NCBI GenBank assembly: GCA_021832085.1
Contig: JAKBLM010000044.1
Span: forward strand, 1 to 35,936
DNA from: Acidobacteriota bacterium
Lineage (GTDB): Bacteria; Acidobacteriota; Terriglobia; Acidiferrales; UBA7541
DNA length: 35,936 bases
Direction of reading: 5' to 3'
Of this stretch, positions 17,689-26,383 are shown piece after piece. The translations under genes were made by a program, and so were the position numbers. Positions within the stretch are counted from its first letter, which is position 1. The number at the start of each line of letters is the position of its first letter. The notes under the pieces are model-generated. The model made no database searches. It had not been told where the DNA came from and worked only from the letters and a program-made list of their open reading frames with translations.

Positions 17689-19227
17689 TTAGTGGGCGGC
17701 GGGAGCGGTGGCGGTAGCGATGAAGGTGTCGAGGTTGTGGTGGAGTTGGGCGAGGGTTGCGGTGTTGAGGTAGAGCATGTGGCCGACCATGTAGTGATAG
17801 GTGTGGACGTGAGAGAGGAGGGCCGGCGGGAGATTGAGTTCGGCGGTAGTGTATTCGGCGGCGAAGAATGGAGTGCCGAGGTCGAAATAGCCTTCGTTGA
17901 CCATCAACTGGAGATGGGGATTGGTGATCATTGCGCGGCGCAGATCGGGCACGACGTTGGTGAAGCCGGGACGCGCGCCGAAATTCGGGAACGGGCCGCG
18001 ATGCTTCCAATCCCAATTCCGGTTGACCATGCCGTTGAGGATCAGATACGGGCGGCGGCTGGTGTAGTGGAGGTCATGATAGAGGTAGCTATTGATCGCA
18101 GCGGTGAAGGCGCCGCTGATCGCGGTCGACATCACCGGATATTCGCGCGTGCCGATGAGCGGATTGATGGCGTAGCCGGTGTAGCGAGCGTCGAGGCGGC
18201 CGGTGACGAGACCGCGGCCGGCGAGGAGCTCCTTTTCGAATTCCGGAGCGTTCACGCGCAGGTTTGCCTTGAGCCAGTAGCTGGTGCTGAGGCCGGTGTA
18301 GGCGGCGAGTTGCGCGGCAACCTTGTCTTTCTGCTGCGGGCTGAGGCGATCGGCTTCGAGCAGGGCCGGAGCGTAAGTGTAGATGGCGTAATGCTCGACC
18401 TGCTTCAGGAACGCAGGCAAGTTGGCAGGGCGCGGCGAAAGGGCGCGATGATACCAGGCAATCGCCGCATAGGATGGCAGGAAGAGAATATAAGGCAGAT
18501 CGTTGCCCGGCTGGAAGGATGACGCCTCGAAATTCAGAACCGTGGAGAGCAACATCACGCCGTTGAACTGCATGCCCTGATTCTGGAGGTAGTTGATCAG
18601 CGCGGCAGTGCGGAAGGTGCCGTAGCTTTCGCCGAGCAGGAATTTCGGCGAATTCCAGCGGTGGAATTTCGTGACGTAGTCGTGGATGAACTGGCCGACT
18701 GAGCGGACGTCCTGATCGACACCCCAGAACTGCTTGCCGGTGGCCTTGCCGAGCGGATGGCTGAAGCCGGTGCCGACCGGGTCGATGAAGACAACGTCGG
18801 AAGCGTTGAGAATGCTGTAGGGATTGTTGACGAGCCGATACGGCGGCGGAGAGACGCTCTTCGCATCGGAGGGGATTTCGATGCGGCGCGGGCCGATGCC
18901 ACCCATGTGCAGCCAGACGGAAGAAGAGCCGGGGCCACCGTTGTAGGCAAAAGTGATCGGGCGGTCGGACTCGTTGCGGACGCCATTTTTCCAGTAGGCG
19001 ACGTAGAAGACGCTGGCGATCGGCTGCTGGTGAGCATTGCGGAGGATCAGCGTGCCGGCGTGAGCGGTGTAAGGGATGGTCGTGCCGCCAATGACGACAG
19101 TTCCCTGGGAAGTGACGTCGCGACCGTGGGCGGCGACACGAGGCGCGGCGCGCAGGGCGCCGGGGAAAATGGCAAGGCAACAAAAGAAAGACAGCGACAA
19201 CAATGGCAGGCAGAATTTACGGTTCAT
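17689..19227 (-). CDS. Secreted serine carboxypeptidase (peptidase family S10)
   Basis: The 512-aa exported peptidase removes C-terminal residues from peptides. The signal peptide is MNRKFCLPLLSLSFFCCLAIFPGALRA. Family hallmarks in order are FAYNGGPGSSSVWLHMGGIGP (oxyanion region, about 93-112), FIDPVGTGFS, and catalytic Ser201 in GESYGTFR. The remaining triad members are probably Asp in EGYFDLGTPF (about 455) and His in YMVGHMLY (about 490). GGGAGGAAAGG precedes the ATG. Bacterial S10 enzymes of this type are common in acidobacteria, and a role in periplasmic or external peptide degradation is likely. Confidence 0.92.
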   Translation of the reverse strand: MNRKFCLPLLSLSFFCCLAIFPGALRAAPRVAAHGRDVTSQGTVVIGGTTIPYTAHAGTLILRNAHQQPIASVFYVAYWKNGVRNESDRPITFAYNGGPGSSSVWLHMGGIGPRRIEIPSDAKSVSPPPYRLVNNPYSILNASDVVFIDPVGTGFSHPLGKATGKQFWGVDQDVRSVGQFIHDYVTKFHRWNSPKFLLGESYGTFRTAALINYLQNQGMQFNGVMLLSTVLNFEASSFQPGNDLPYILFLPSYAAIAWYHRALSPRPANLPAFLKQVEHYAIYTYAPALLEADRLSPQQKDKVAAQLAAYTGLSTSYWLKANLRVNAPEFEKELLAGRGLVTGRLDARYTGYAINPLIGTREYPVMSTAISGAFTAAINSYLYHDLHYTSRRPYLILNGMVNRNWDWKHRGPFPNFGARPGFTNVVPDLRRAMITNPHLQLMVNEGYFDLGTPFFAAEYTTAELNLPPALLSHVHTYHYMVGHMLYLNTATLAQLHHNLDTFIATATAPAAH

Positions 19228-19474
19228 GGGATTTCCTTTCCTCCCGGAAGGGATTAAGCAGGAGCGGCTTGGCGAGAGAAAAGCCGGTAATACGAGTGGT
19301 GAGCCCGGAGGATTCCGACTCGAAATTTGGCTGTGATGGGGTCATTGCGCCCGGCGAGATTGTAACCGAAAGCGGTGGGGAATGCCGGTGCGGAGGGTTT
19401 GGCTTCACCGTATGGAAAGGCCCACGGGCGGGAAAGCGCCGGCCGTGGCAGCCAGGACGGAGGCGGGCAAGCGA

Positions 19475-20362
19475 CTATTTGGTGACCGCGTTGACCAGGA
19501 CGGCACCGGCGTTGCTGCCCAGGATGAGGAGCAGGCGAAGCGGATTGATCGCAGCGGTCAAGTCGATATTCTGGCCGTCGATCCGGAAACCGAAGCTGTG
19601 GTTGACCTGGGGCACGATGCTCACGCGGAGCGAAATGCCCTCGATCGCGCCGGCGAAACGGTAGATTCCCTGCTTGTCCTGATGGAACGAGCCAGGAGGG
19701 ACGGTTGCCGAAATGCCGGCAAGGTGAATCGAGAGCGGCTGGGTGAGCGGATCAAAGCCGGCGGAGGCTGAACCCAAGGTAACGTCTGCCCTGACCTCGA
19801 AGGAGGGCGGTGGGCCGGCGGCGACATTCACGGTCGATGAGAAATTCTGCAGAGGAACGAGGGGCGTGACAGCGATCTTCGAGCCGGGAGTGGAGGAATA
19901 GCGGACATAGTAGACGAAAGTAGCGCCTGGGCTGGCGGTGCCGGAAAACCGGCGGACAGTGGCCATTCCCTTGCTGTCGACGCCAGTGAATGCGATGGTG
20001 AAGGGGCCCGGGCCCTCGCCGATGGCCTGAACGGTGTAGCGGCCGGCGGCGGGCAGGCTGATGTCGACTTCCCGGGCCTCGGGGGCGGTCCCGTCGGTTT
20101 CGGAAACGTTGGCGAGTGGGGTGACGAGATAGTTGCTCGAGGGGATCTGATCGAGATGCTGGCCGGTAAGCGGATCGAAGCCGGTCTGCAGGCCGACGGG
20201 CGAGGTGACGAGCAGCTCGACCGTAGGCTGCGCGGCTATCTTCAGGGCGCCCAGGCAACAGGGAGCGGAAGACGGCTGCTGGGCGTAAGCGGGAGACGCG
20301 AACAGGAAAAGCAGCCCCACCAAAAAGCAGGATCCAGCGGAAACTGTGCGAGTAATCGTCAT
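19475..20362 (-). CDS. Secreted protein of unknown function
   Basis: The 295-aa protein has a clear signal peptide (MTITRTVSAGSCFLVGLLFLFASPAYAQQ) and is otherwise beta-rich. The phrase GFDPLT occurs twice (TGFDPLTGQHLDQIP near residue 60, AGFDPLTQPLSIHL near 205), suggesting two related halves. AGRYTVQAIGEGPGPFTIAF resembles an Ig-like or pre-peptidase-C-like strand pattern. A CC pair follows the signal peptide. The C-terminus is hydrophobic (INPLRLLLILGSNAGAVLVNAVTK), a possible weak membrane segment. I do not recognise a family. The gene is preceded by two palindromes and followed by a 247-bp spacer before the S10 peptidase gene with no gene I can support. Confidence 0.65.
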   Translation of the reverse strand: MTITRTVSAGSCFLVGLLFLFASPAYAQQPSSAPCCLGALKIAAQPTVELLVTSPVGLQTGFDPLTGQHLDQIPSSNYLVTPLANVSETDGTAPEAREVDISLPAAGRYTVQAIGEGPGPFTIAFTGVDSKGMATVRRFSGTASPGATFVYYVRYSSTPGSKIAVTPLVPLQNFSSTVNVAAGPPPSFEVRADVTLGSASAGFDPLTQPLSIHLAGISATVPPGSFHQDKQGIYRFAGAIEGISLRVSIVPQVNHSFGFRIDGQNIDLTAAINPLRLLLILGSNAGAVLVNAVTK

Positions 20363-20398
20363 CGATACGCGTATCGAAATCGGCGATAGGTATACCTA
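20363..20398. promoter_or_regulatory. Two tandem palindromes abutting a start codon
   Basis: A 14-bp perfect palindrome, CGATACGCGTATCG (20363-20376), touches the ATG of the secreted unknown protein, and a 12-bp one, TAGGTATACCTA (20387-20398), lies upstream. Their centres are 23 bp apart, close to two helical turns, so both would face the same side of the DNA. They look like operators. The cognate regulator is unknown. Confidence 0.45.
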
Positions 20399-20476
20399 CA
20401 GTTGGACAGTACGACGGGTTTCGGAGGAAAAGCAAATCGGGGCGGGACTGGAGATGAAGCGCGAGAGACGGGCGCG

Positions 20477-21961
<1,485 letters not shown>

Positions 21962-22167
21962 AATCTGTCAGACAGAACCCTCCCCCAGATTTCCAAGGCA
22001 GGGGAAGTCTAATTCCGGCGGCGCTTTTCGGCAATAGTAAACACGAAGGCGAAGATTGGCCTGAGCTCCAGGGGCTTGGCGAACGGAGGAGCAAAGATGA
22101 CGTGGCTCCGGCAAGGGATAGAGTGTTTGGAAACGAAAGAGAGCGGCAGCCGGAGCATCCACTACAC

Positions 22168-22182
22168 TGGCAAGAGCCTGGC
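22168..22182 (+). promoter_or_regulatory. Candidate sigma-54 (-24/-12) promoter of lanM
   Basis: TGGCAAGAGCCTGGC matches the consensus TGGCAC-G-N4-TTGC at all but two fixed positions and has the required 12-bp spacing between the GG and GC pairs. Predicted initiation is near 22194, 38-50 nt before the lanM start. The divergent neighbour encodes a GAFTGA-type sigma-54 activator. A 13-nt palindrome, TCTGTCAGACAGA (21963-21975), about 200 bp upstream, could be its enhancer site. Confidence 0.5.
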
Positions 22183-22231
22183 AGAGTTGCACAGGCGGCC
22201 GTAAGCATGAAGCGAAGGAAATCGGGAGGGC

Positions 22232-25200
22232 GTGGGGGAAGCGATGCTTTCCGAGAGCGGGTGGTTTCAGGCACTGAGTTTGCGGGAGCGGATGGCCGCC
22301 ATGGAAAGCGCCGGATGGCCTGAGGCGGACGGGGAATCAAAGCTGGCCCGCAGCCGGCTGGCACGCTGGTGCTCCGAGCCCGCCTTTCGCGAGAGCGAGT
22401 GCTTGTTTCAGGAGCGGCTAGCTCTCGATGGGGCGACGGAGGAAACGTTGACACGGCTGCTGGTCCTCACTCCGGCGCAAGCGACCGGGCGGACCGCAGC
22501 GACGCCGGACTGGTGGCGGGAATTGAGCGAAGCGTTGGCGGAGTACAAACCCGCGTGTCCATCGGCGATCACAAAGACTTTCCCCGACCGGCCGGACGCG
22601 GACTTTCTGAACCTGGTGGGGCCGCTGGCGGAACGGGCTTGCGATCGGGTGCGGGAAGGGCTTCGGCAGCAGGAACGGATGGGCCACGAGCGGCTTTTCG
22701 AGGATGGAGTGGTTGAGGAAAGCCTGCTGGGAACATTGTGGCGGCAACTGCTCGCAATGGTGAGTCGCACGCTGGTGCTGGAGTTGAACGTGGCGCGGTT
22801 GCAAGGACAGCTTGCCGGGGAAAGCGCCGAGGAGCGTTTCGGGAGCTTCGTCGAGCGGCTTGGGAAGCCCGAAATTGCCGCTGCCCTTTTCGACGAGTAT
22901 CCGGTGTTGGCCCGCCAGGTGATGATCCGGCTGCATCAATGGGAGGCGCGGACGCTGGAGTTTTTCGCGCACGTGCGGGAAGACCGGAGCGTGATCGAGG
23001 AGACCTTTTTCGAGGGTCGGAATCCGGGCCGGCTAGCAGCAATCGAGGGCGAAGCGGGCGACAGGCACCGGGAGGGGCGTTCGGTGGTCGTGGCAAGGTT
23101 TGCTTCGGGCAACAGGGTGGTGTACAAGCCGCGCGGGCTGGCGGTAGACACGCGCTATCAGGAACTGCTGCTGTGGCTCAATGCGCGTGGCCAGCAACCG
23201 GCGTTTCGAGTGCTAAAGATCCTGGACCGCGGCGATCACGGCTGGTGCGAGTTCGTGGAGGCGCACGAGTGCCATAGCCGCGAGGAGGTACAGCGCTTTT
23301 ATCGGCGGCAGGGCGCCAATTTGGCGTTGCTCTACCTGCTCCACGCGGTGGATTTCCACCACGAGAATGTGATTGCCAGCGGAGAACATCCGGTGCTGGT
23401 GGATTTGGAGTCGCTGCTGCATCCGGTGCTGGCCGACGCCGGGGCGGGCAAGCCGGAACCGGTGGCGGCCGAGGCGCTGCTGGATTCGGTGGTGCGCACC
23501 GGGCTGCTTCCCTTTCGATTCGGAGTGCCGGAGGGGGAATCGGAAGGAGTGGATGTGAGCGGACTGGGCGGCGCGGCAGGCCAACGAACCGCGCGACCGG
23601 TCCCAGTTTGGAGAAATGCCGGGACAGATGTAATGCATTTCTCGCGCCAACGGGTGGGAATGCCGGCGCGGGAAAACCGTGCGCGGATCGACGGCCAGGA
23701 AACGAGCGCGCGGGACTTTGCCGAGGACCTGCTGGCAGGCTTCCGGGACACCTATCGTCTGCTGGTCCGCCATCGCGAGGAGCTCGGCTTCGGCGGAGGC
23801 CCAGTGGAGCGGTTTGCCGGCACGGAAATCCGCTGTATCGTGCGGTCGACGGAAACCTATGGAATGCTGCTGGCCGAAAGCTTTTACCCGAATCTCTTGC
23901 GGAACGGCCTGGATCGCGAGCGATTCCTCGACTACCTCTGGATCGGCGCCGAACGGAAGCCGGCACGGCGCCGGTTGATCGCCTCCGAACGCCGAGACCT
24001 CGAAAATGGCGACATCCCGATCTTCATGACTCGGCCGGAATCGCACAGCCTGTGGGACAGCGGCGGCAAGCAGATCGAGGGAGTGCTCGCGAAGAGCGGG
24101 CTGGAACTGGCGCGACAACGCCTGCAACGGCTGGGCGAAGCTGACCTCTCGAGACAGACACGGCTGATCCTCGCTTCACTGGCGGCGCTCGATATGGACG
24201 ACGGGACCGGACAGCGGGCGGCCACGCAGCGAGCGGCGGCAGAGCGCGAAGCACGCCCGGACGAACTGCTCGAGGAGGCACGGCGAATCGGCGACCGGCT
24301 GGAATCGCTGGCCTTGCAGGGAGAAGACGGGGAGATCGGCTGGATCGGCATCAGCCTGCTGAAGGATTGCTATTGGACGTTGACCCCGGCAGGACTCGAC
24401 CTCTACAGCGGCCTGGCGGGGATCGGATTGTTTCTCATCTACCTGGGCGAAATGACGGGCGAGCCGCGCTACCGGCGTTGCGCCCGGCAAGTGGTGGAGA
24501 CAATACGGCGATACGGGGCGGAATTGCGGCCGGAAGACGGGATGCCCATCGGGGCGTTTGGGCCTTGGGGCGGAATGTTGTACTTGCTGACTCACGCCGG
24601 GGTGGCATGGCAAGAGCCGAAATTGCTCAAAGAAGCAGAGGGCTTCGTTGCTCTGCTTGCATCCCAAATCGAACGGGACAGCCGCTTGGACATTATCGGC
24701 GGCAGCGCCGGCTGCCTGGCGGTGCTGCTGGCTTTGCATCGCGCGGGAGCCAGCGCAAGCGCTCTTGAGGCGGCGTGTCGCTGCGGCAGCCGTCTGGTGA
24801 TTGCGGCGAAACCGATGAAGCAGGGATCAGCCTGGCAGACGTTGGACGAGAGCGAGGCACCGCTGGCCGGCTTCTCTCACGGCGCGGCCGGGATCAGCTG
24901 GGCCTTGCTCGAGCTGGCAGCCGCGAGCGGCGAGGAGGGTTTCCGCACGGCGGCAACACAAGGCTTCCTTTACGAGCGAAGCCTCTTTTCCGCGGCGAAG
25001 GACAACTGGCGGGACCTGCGGCAGTTTCCCGGGCCAGCAGCACCGCGGCGCAAGCGGCGATGGATGGTCGCGTGGTGCCACGGCGCTTGCGGAATCGGGC
25101 TGAGCCGGCTGCTGGCGCGGAAGCACCTGGGCGATCCCGAATTTGGCAAGGAGATCACTGCGGCCGTCCGGGCAACCCGCCGCGAAGAGAGCGCGAACCA

Positions 25201-25492
25201 TTCGCTGTGCCATGGAACATTCGGCAACCTGGATTTTCTCCTGCAGGCGGCCGAGCAATTGGGGAACGGCGAACTGCGGGCCCAGGTATATCGGACCGCA
25301 GCGGCAACCCTCGACGAGGCGCGGAAGGGAGGCTGGCTGTGTGGTGTGCCTGGAGCAACCGAGACGCCGGGGTTGATGGCCGGGCTGGCTGGTATCGGCT
25401 ACGGTCTGCTGCGACTGGCGCGGCCCGCCGAGGTCCCGAGCGTGCTGGCGCTGGAGGGGCCGCGCAGGGCCGGGACGGTCGCCGGAAGCTAG
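22232..25492 (+). CDS. lanM: Class II lanthipeptide synthetase LanM
   Basis: The product is about 1086 aa, normal length for a bifunctional LanM that dehydrates Ser/Thr by phosphorylation and elimination and then cyclises with Cys. In the kinase-like dehydratase (DUF4135), Lys299 in VVYKPRGL, Asp374/His376/Glu378/Asn379 in DFHHENV and Asp391/Glu393 in LVDLE are present. The C-terminal LanC-like cyclase begins near residue 725 (LYSGLAGIGLFLIYLGEM). It has all three zinc ligands, Cys949 in WCHG and Cys993-His994 in LCHG, so both activities should be intact. GTG 22232 has a poorly placed Shine-Dalgarno; ATG 22244 with GGGGGA 4-5 nt upstream is equally likely, removing 4 residues. There is no C39 peptidase domain. 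The substrate is the 63-aa peptide 82 bp downstream. Confidence 0.95.
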   Translation: MGEAMLSESGWFQALSLRERMAAMESAGWPEADGESKLARSRLARWCSEPAFRESECLFQERLALDGATEETLTRLLVLTPAQATGRTAATPDWWRELSEALAEYKPACPSAITKTFPDRPDADFLNLVGPLAERACDRVREGLRQQERMGHERLFEDGVVEESLLGTLWRQLLAMVSRTLVLELNVARLQGQLAGESAEERFGSFVERLGKPEIAAALFDEYPVLARQVMIRLHQWEARTLEFFAHVREDRSVIEETFFEGRNPGRLAAIEGEAGDRHREGRSVVVARFASGNRVVYKPRGLAVDTRYQELLLWLNARGQQPAFRVLKILDRGDHGWCEFVEAHECHSREEVQRFYRRQGANLALLYLLHAVDFHHENVIASGEHPVLVDLESLLHPVLADAGAGKPEPVAAEALLDSVVRTGLLPFRFGVPEGESEGVDVSGLGGAAGQRTARPVPVWRNAGTDVMHFSRQRVGMPARENRARIDGQETSARDFAEDLLAGFRDTYRLLVRHREELGFGGGPVERFAGTEIRCIVRSTETYGMLLAESFYPNLLRNGLDRERFLDYLWIGAERKPARRRLIASERRDLENGDIPIFMTRPESHSLWDSGGKQIEGVLAKSGLELARQRLQRLGEADLSRQTRLILASLAALDMDDGTGQRAATQRAAAEREARPDELLEEARRIGDRLESLALQGEDGEIGWIGISLLKDCYWTLTPAGLDLYSGLAGIGLFLIYLGEMTGEPRYRRCARQVVETIRRYGAELRPEDGMPIGAFGPWGGMLYLLTHAGVAWQEPKLLKEAEGFVALLASQIERDSRLDIIGGSAGCLAVLLALHRAGASASALEAACRCGSRLVIAAKPMKQGSAWQTLDESEAPLAGFSHGAAGISWALLELAAASGEEGFRTAATQGFLYERSLFSAAKDNWRDLRQFPGPAAPRRKRRWMVAWCHGACGIGLSRLLARKHLGDPEFGKEITAAVRATRREESANHSLCHGTFGNLDFLLQAAEQLGNGELRAQVYRTAAATLDEARKGGWLCGVPGATETPGLMAGLAGIGYGLLRLARPAEVPSVLALEGPRRAGTVAGS

Positions 25493-25513
25493 TGAGTTGC
25501 GGGCAGAAGAAGC

Positions 25514-25542
25514 TTGACATTGGTCATTTTTGCGGGCAGATT
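25514..25542 (+). promoter_or_regulatory. Candidate promoter of the lanthipeptide precursor gene
   Basis: A perfect -35 TTGACA (25514-25519) is followed after 17 nt by CAGATT (25537-25542), a weak -10 with 3 of 6 matches. Initiation near 25549 would leave a leader of about 26 nt containing AGGAGG. A separate promoter would let the precursor be made in excess over LanM. Read-through from lanM is the alternative. Confidence 0.4.
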
Positions 25543-25574
25543 GGCCGTATCTCTTCAGTAAATAGGAGGCCATC

Positions 25575-25766
25575 ATGTCCGCTAATGAAATTATTCGGGC
25601 TTGGAAAGACGAGGAATTTCTCGCAAGTTTGAGTGGAAGCCATTTTGCAGTGCCGGCGAACCCGGCTGGCCTGGCGGAAGCACCTGCCATCGAAGCCGAG
25701 GGGGCCCTGCAATATTCCCTTACCTGCACGAAGCTCGAGTGCTCAAATTACATTGGCTGCCAGTAG
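25575..25766 (+). CDS. lanA: Class II lanthipeptide precursor, mersacidin/lichenicidin-type leader
   Basis: This 63-aa peptide has a canonical AGGAGG at 25564-25569, 5 nt before the ATG. The leader contains NEIIRAWKDEEFLASLS and VPANPAG, the IIRAWKD...S(L)S...NPAG pattern known from precursors of the mersacidin/lichenicidin family. It then turns acidic (EAPAIEAEG). A Gly-Ala at EGA fits a double-Gly-type cleavage site, leaving the 19-aa core LQYSLTCTKLECSNYIGCQ. The core has Ser4, Thr6, Thr8, Ser13 and Cys7, Cys12, Cys18, ideal for thioether rings. Position directly behind lanM supports it as the substrate. No second precursor follows. Cleavage site and rings are inferred. Confidence 0.9.
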   Translation: MSANEIIRAWKDEEFLASLSGSHFAVPANPAGLAEAPAIEAEGALQYSLTCTKLECSNYIGCQ

Positions 25767-25809
25767 TCGGCTGGGGATCTGCTACCTCAGTGAGCAATGA
25801 AGTGGAATG

Positions 25810-25961
25810 CGGCCAGGGATCACGAATTTGAACCTGGCCGAAAGCAGGGCCGCCAAGGAGCGAGAGGCCGCCCTATAGGTCTGAGTGGCAACTCCGGGAT
25901 GCTGGGGGCAAAGCTTGAGGTGCGGTCGGCGCCGAGCCTCGGCGAAGAAACCGGAGTTGCC
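25810..25961. other. Non-coding stretch with nested inverted repeats 3' of lanA
   Basis: I see no gene between lanA and the kinase fragment. The stretch holds an 8-bp stem with a 15-nt loop at 25810-25840 (CGGCCAGG with CCTGGCCG). A perfect 11-bp inverted repeat (GGCAACTCCGG at 25887-25897, CCGGAGTTGCC at 25951-25961) encloses a small GC hairpin (CGCCGA/TCGGCG, 25930-25944). It could be a structured RNA, the lanA transcript end, or the remains of a mobile element. There is no U-tract. Confidence 0.35.
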
Positions 25962-26085
25962 GCCCAGATTCCGCCGTTGAGTAATGAAGCATACCGATAG
26001 GGTACGGAGCGGGAGCGGCGACCTTTCGTAGGGTCACGGGGCGCCGTCAGAATTTGGCCCGCAGGGATACCGGAGAAAATCCGCG

Positions 26086-26253
26086 GCAGAAATCATTGCC
26101 CATTTCCGCGTGATCGAGAAGCTCGGTGGCAGCGGCATGGACATTGTCTACAAAGCCGAAGACATCGAGTTGGGCCGATCGACAGCACTCAGGTTCCTCT
26201 CACACAATATGGCGCAGAACCCGCGGGGCAAGGTCGGGGCTTCCCTTCCCTTT
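26086..26253 (+). pseudogene. Decayed N-terminal fragment of a Ser/Thr protein kinase
   Basis: The plus-strand frame reads AEIIAHFRVIEKLGGSGM, then DIVYKAEDIELGRSTALRFL, then SHNMAQNP. This is recognisably the start of a Hanks-type kinase of the acidobacterial form (HYRVxEKLGGGGMGVVYKAED...ALKFLP). The third glycine of the ATP loop is Asp, and the invariant catalytic lysine of ALKFL is Arg (ALRFL). After about 45 residues similarity ends and the frame stops at 26254-26256. No start codon with a ribosome binding site is seen. It is a gene remnant, probably left by recombination next to the lanthipeptide locus. Confidence 0.75.
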
Positions 26254-26257
26254 TGAC

Positions 26258-26289
26258 AAAAAACCCCAGGCGCAACGAGGCGCCCGGGG
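26258..26289 (-). terminator. Rho-independent terminator of the glycine-zipper lipoprotein gene
   Basis: Read on the minus strand, CCCCGGGCGC pairs with GCGCCTGGGG (10 bp including one G-U) around CTCGTT and is followed by TTTTTTG. It lies about 95 nt past the stop at 26384. This is the clearest intrinsic terminator in the window. Confidence 0.85.
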
Positions 26290-26383
26290 CGGAAGAATAG
26301 ATTCGCCGGTGACAGCCCGCGAGGCTTCCCTTACCCGGCGGGAGACGCGCCATCCGCGGGTACACTGCGGCGACCGACAACTG

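Noticed and set aside
25513..25536. Possible sigma-54 site before lanA (TTGGTCATTTTTGC)
   Set aside because: The GG-to-GC distance is 10 rather than 12, which sigma-54 does not tolerate. A TTGACA-type promoter fits the same bases better.
25797..26000. Short open frame after lanA as a second lanthipeptide precursor
   Set aside because: It has no ribosome binding site, no leader motif and no Cys-rich core, and it overlaps the inverted repeats.
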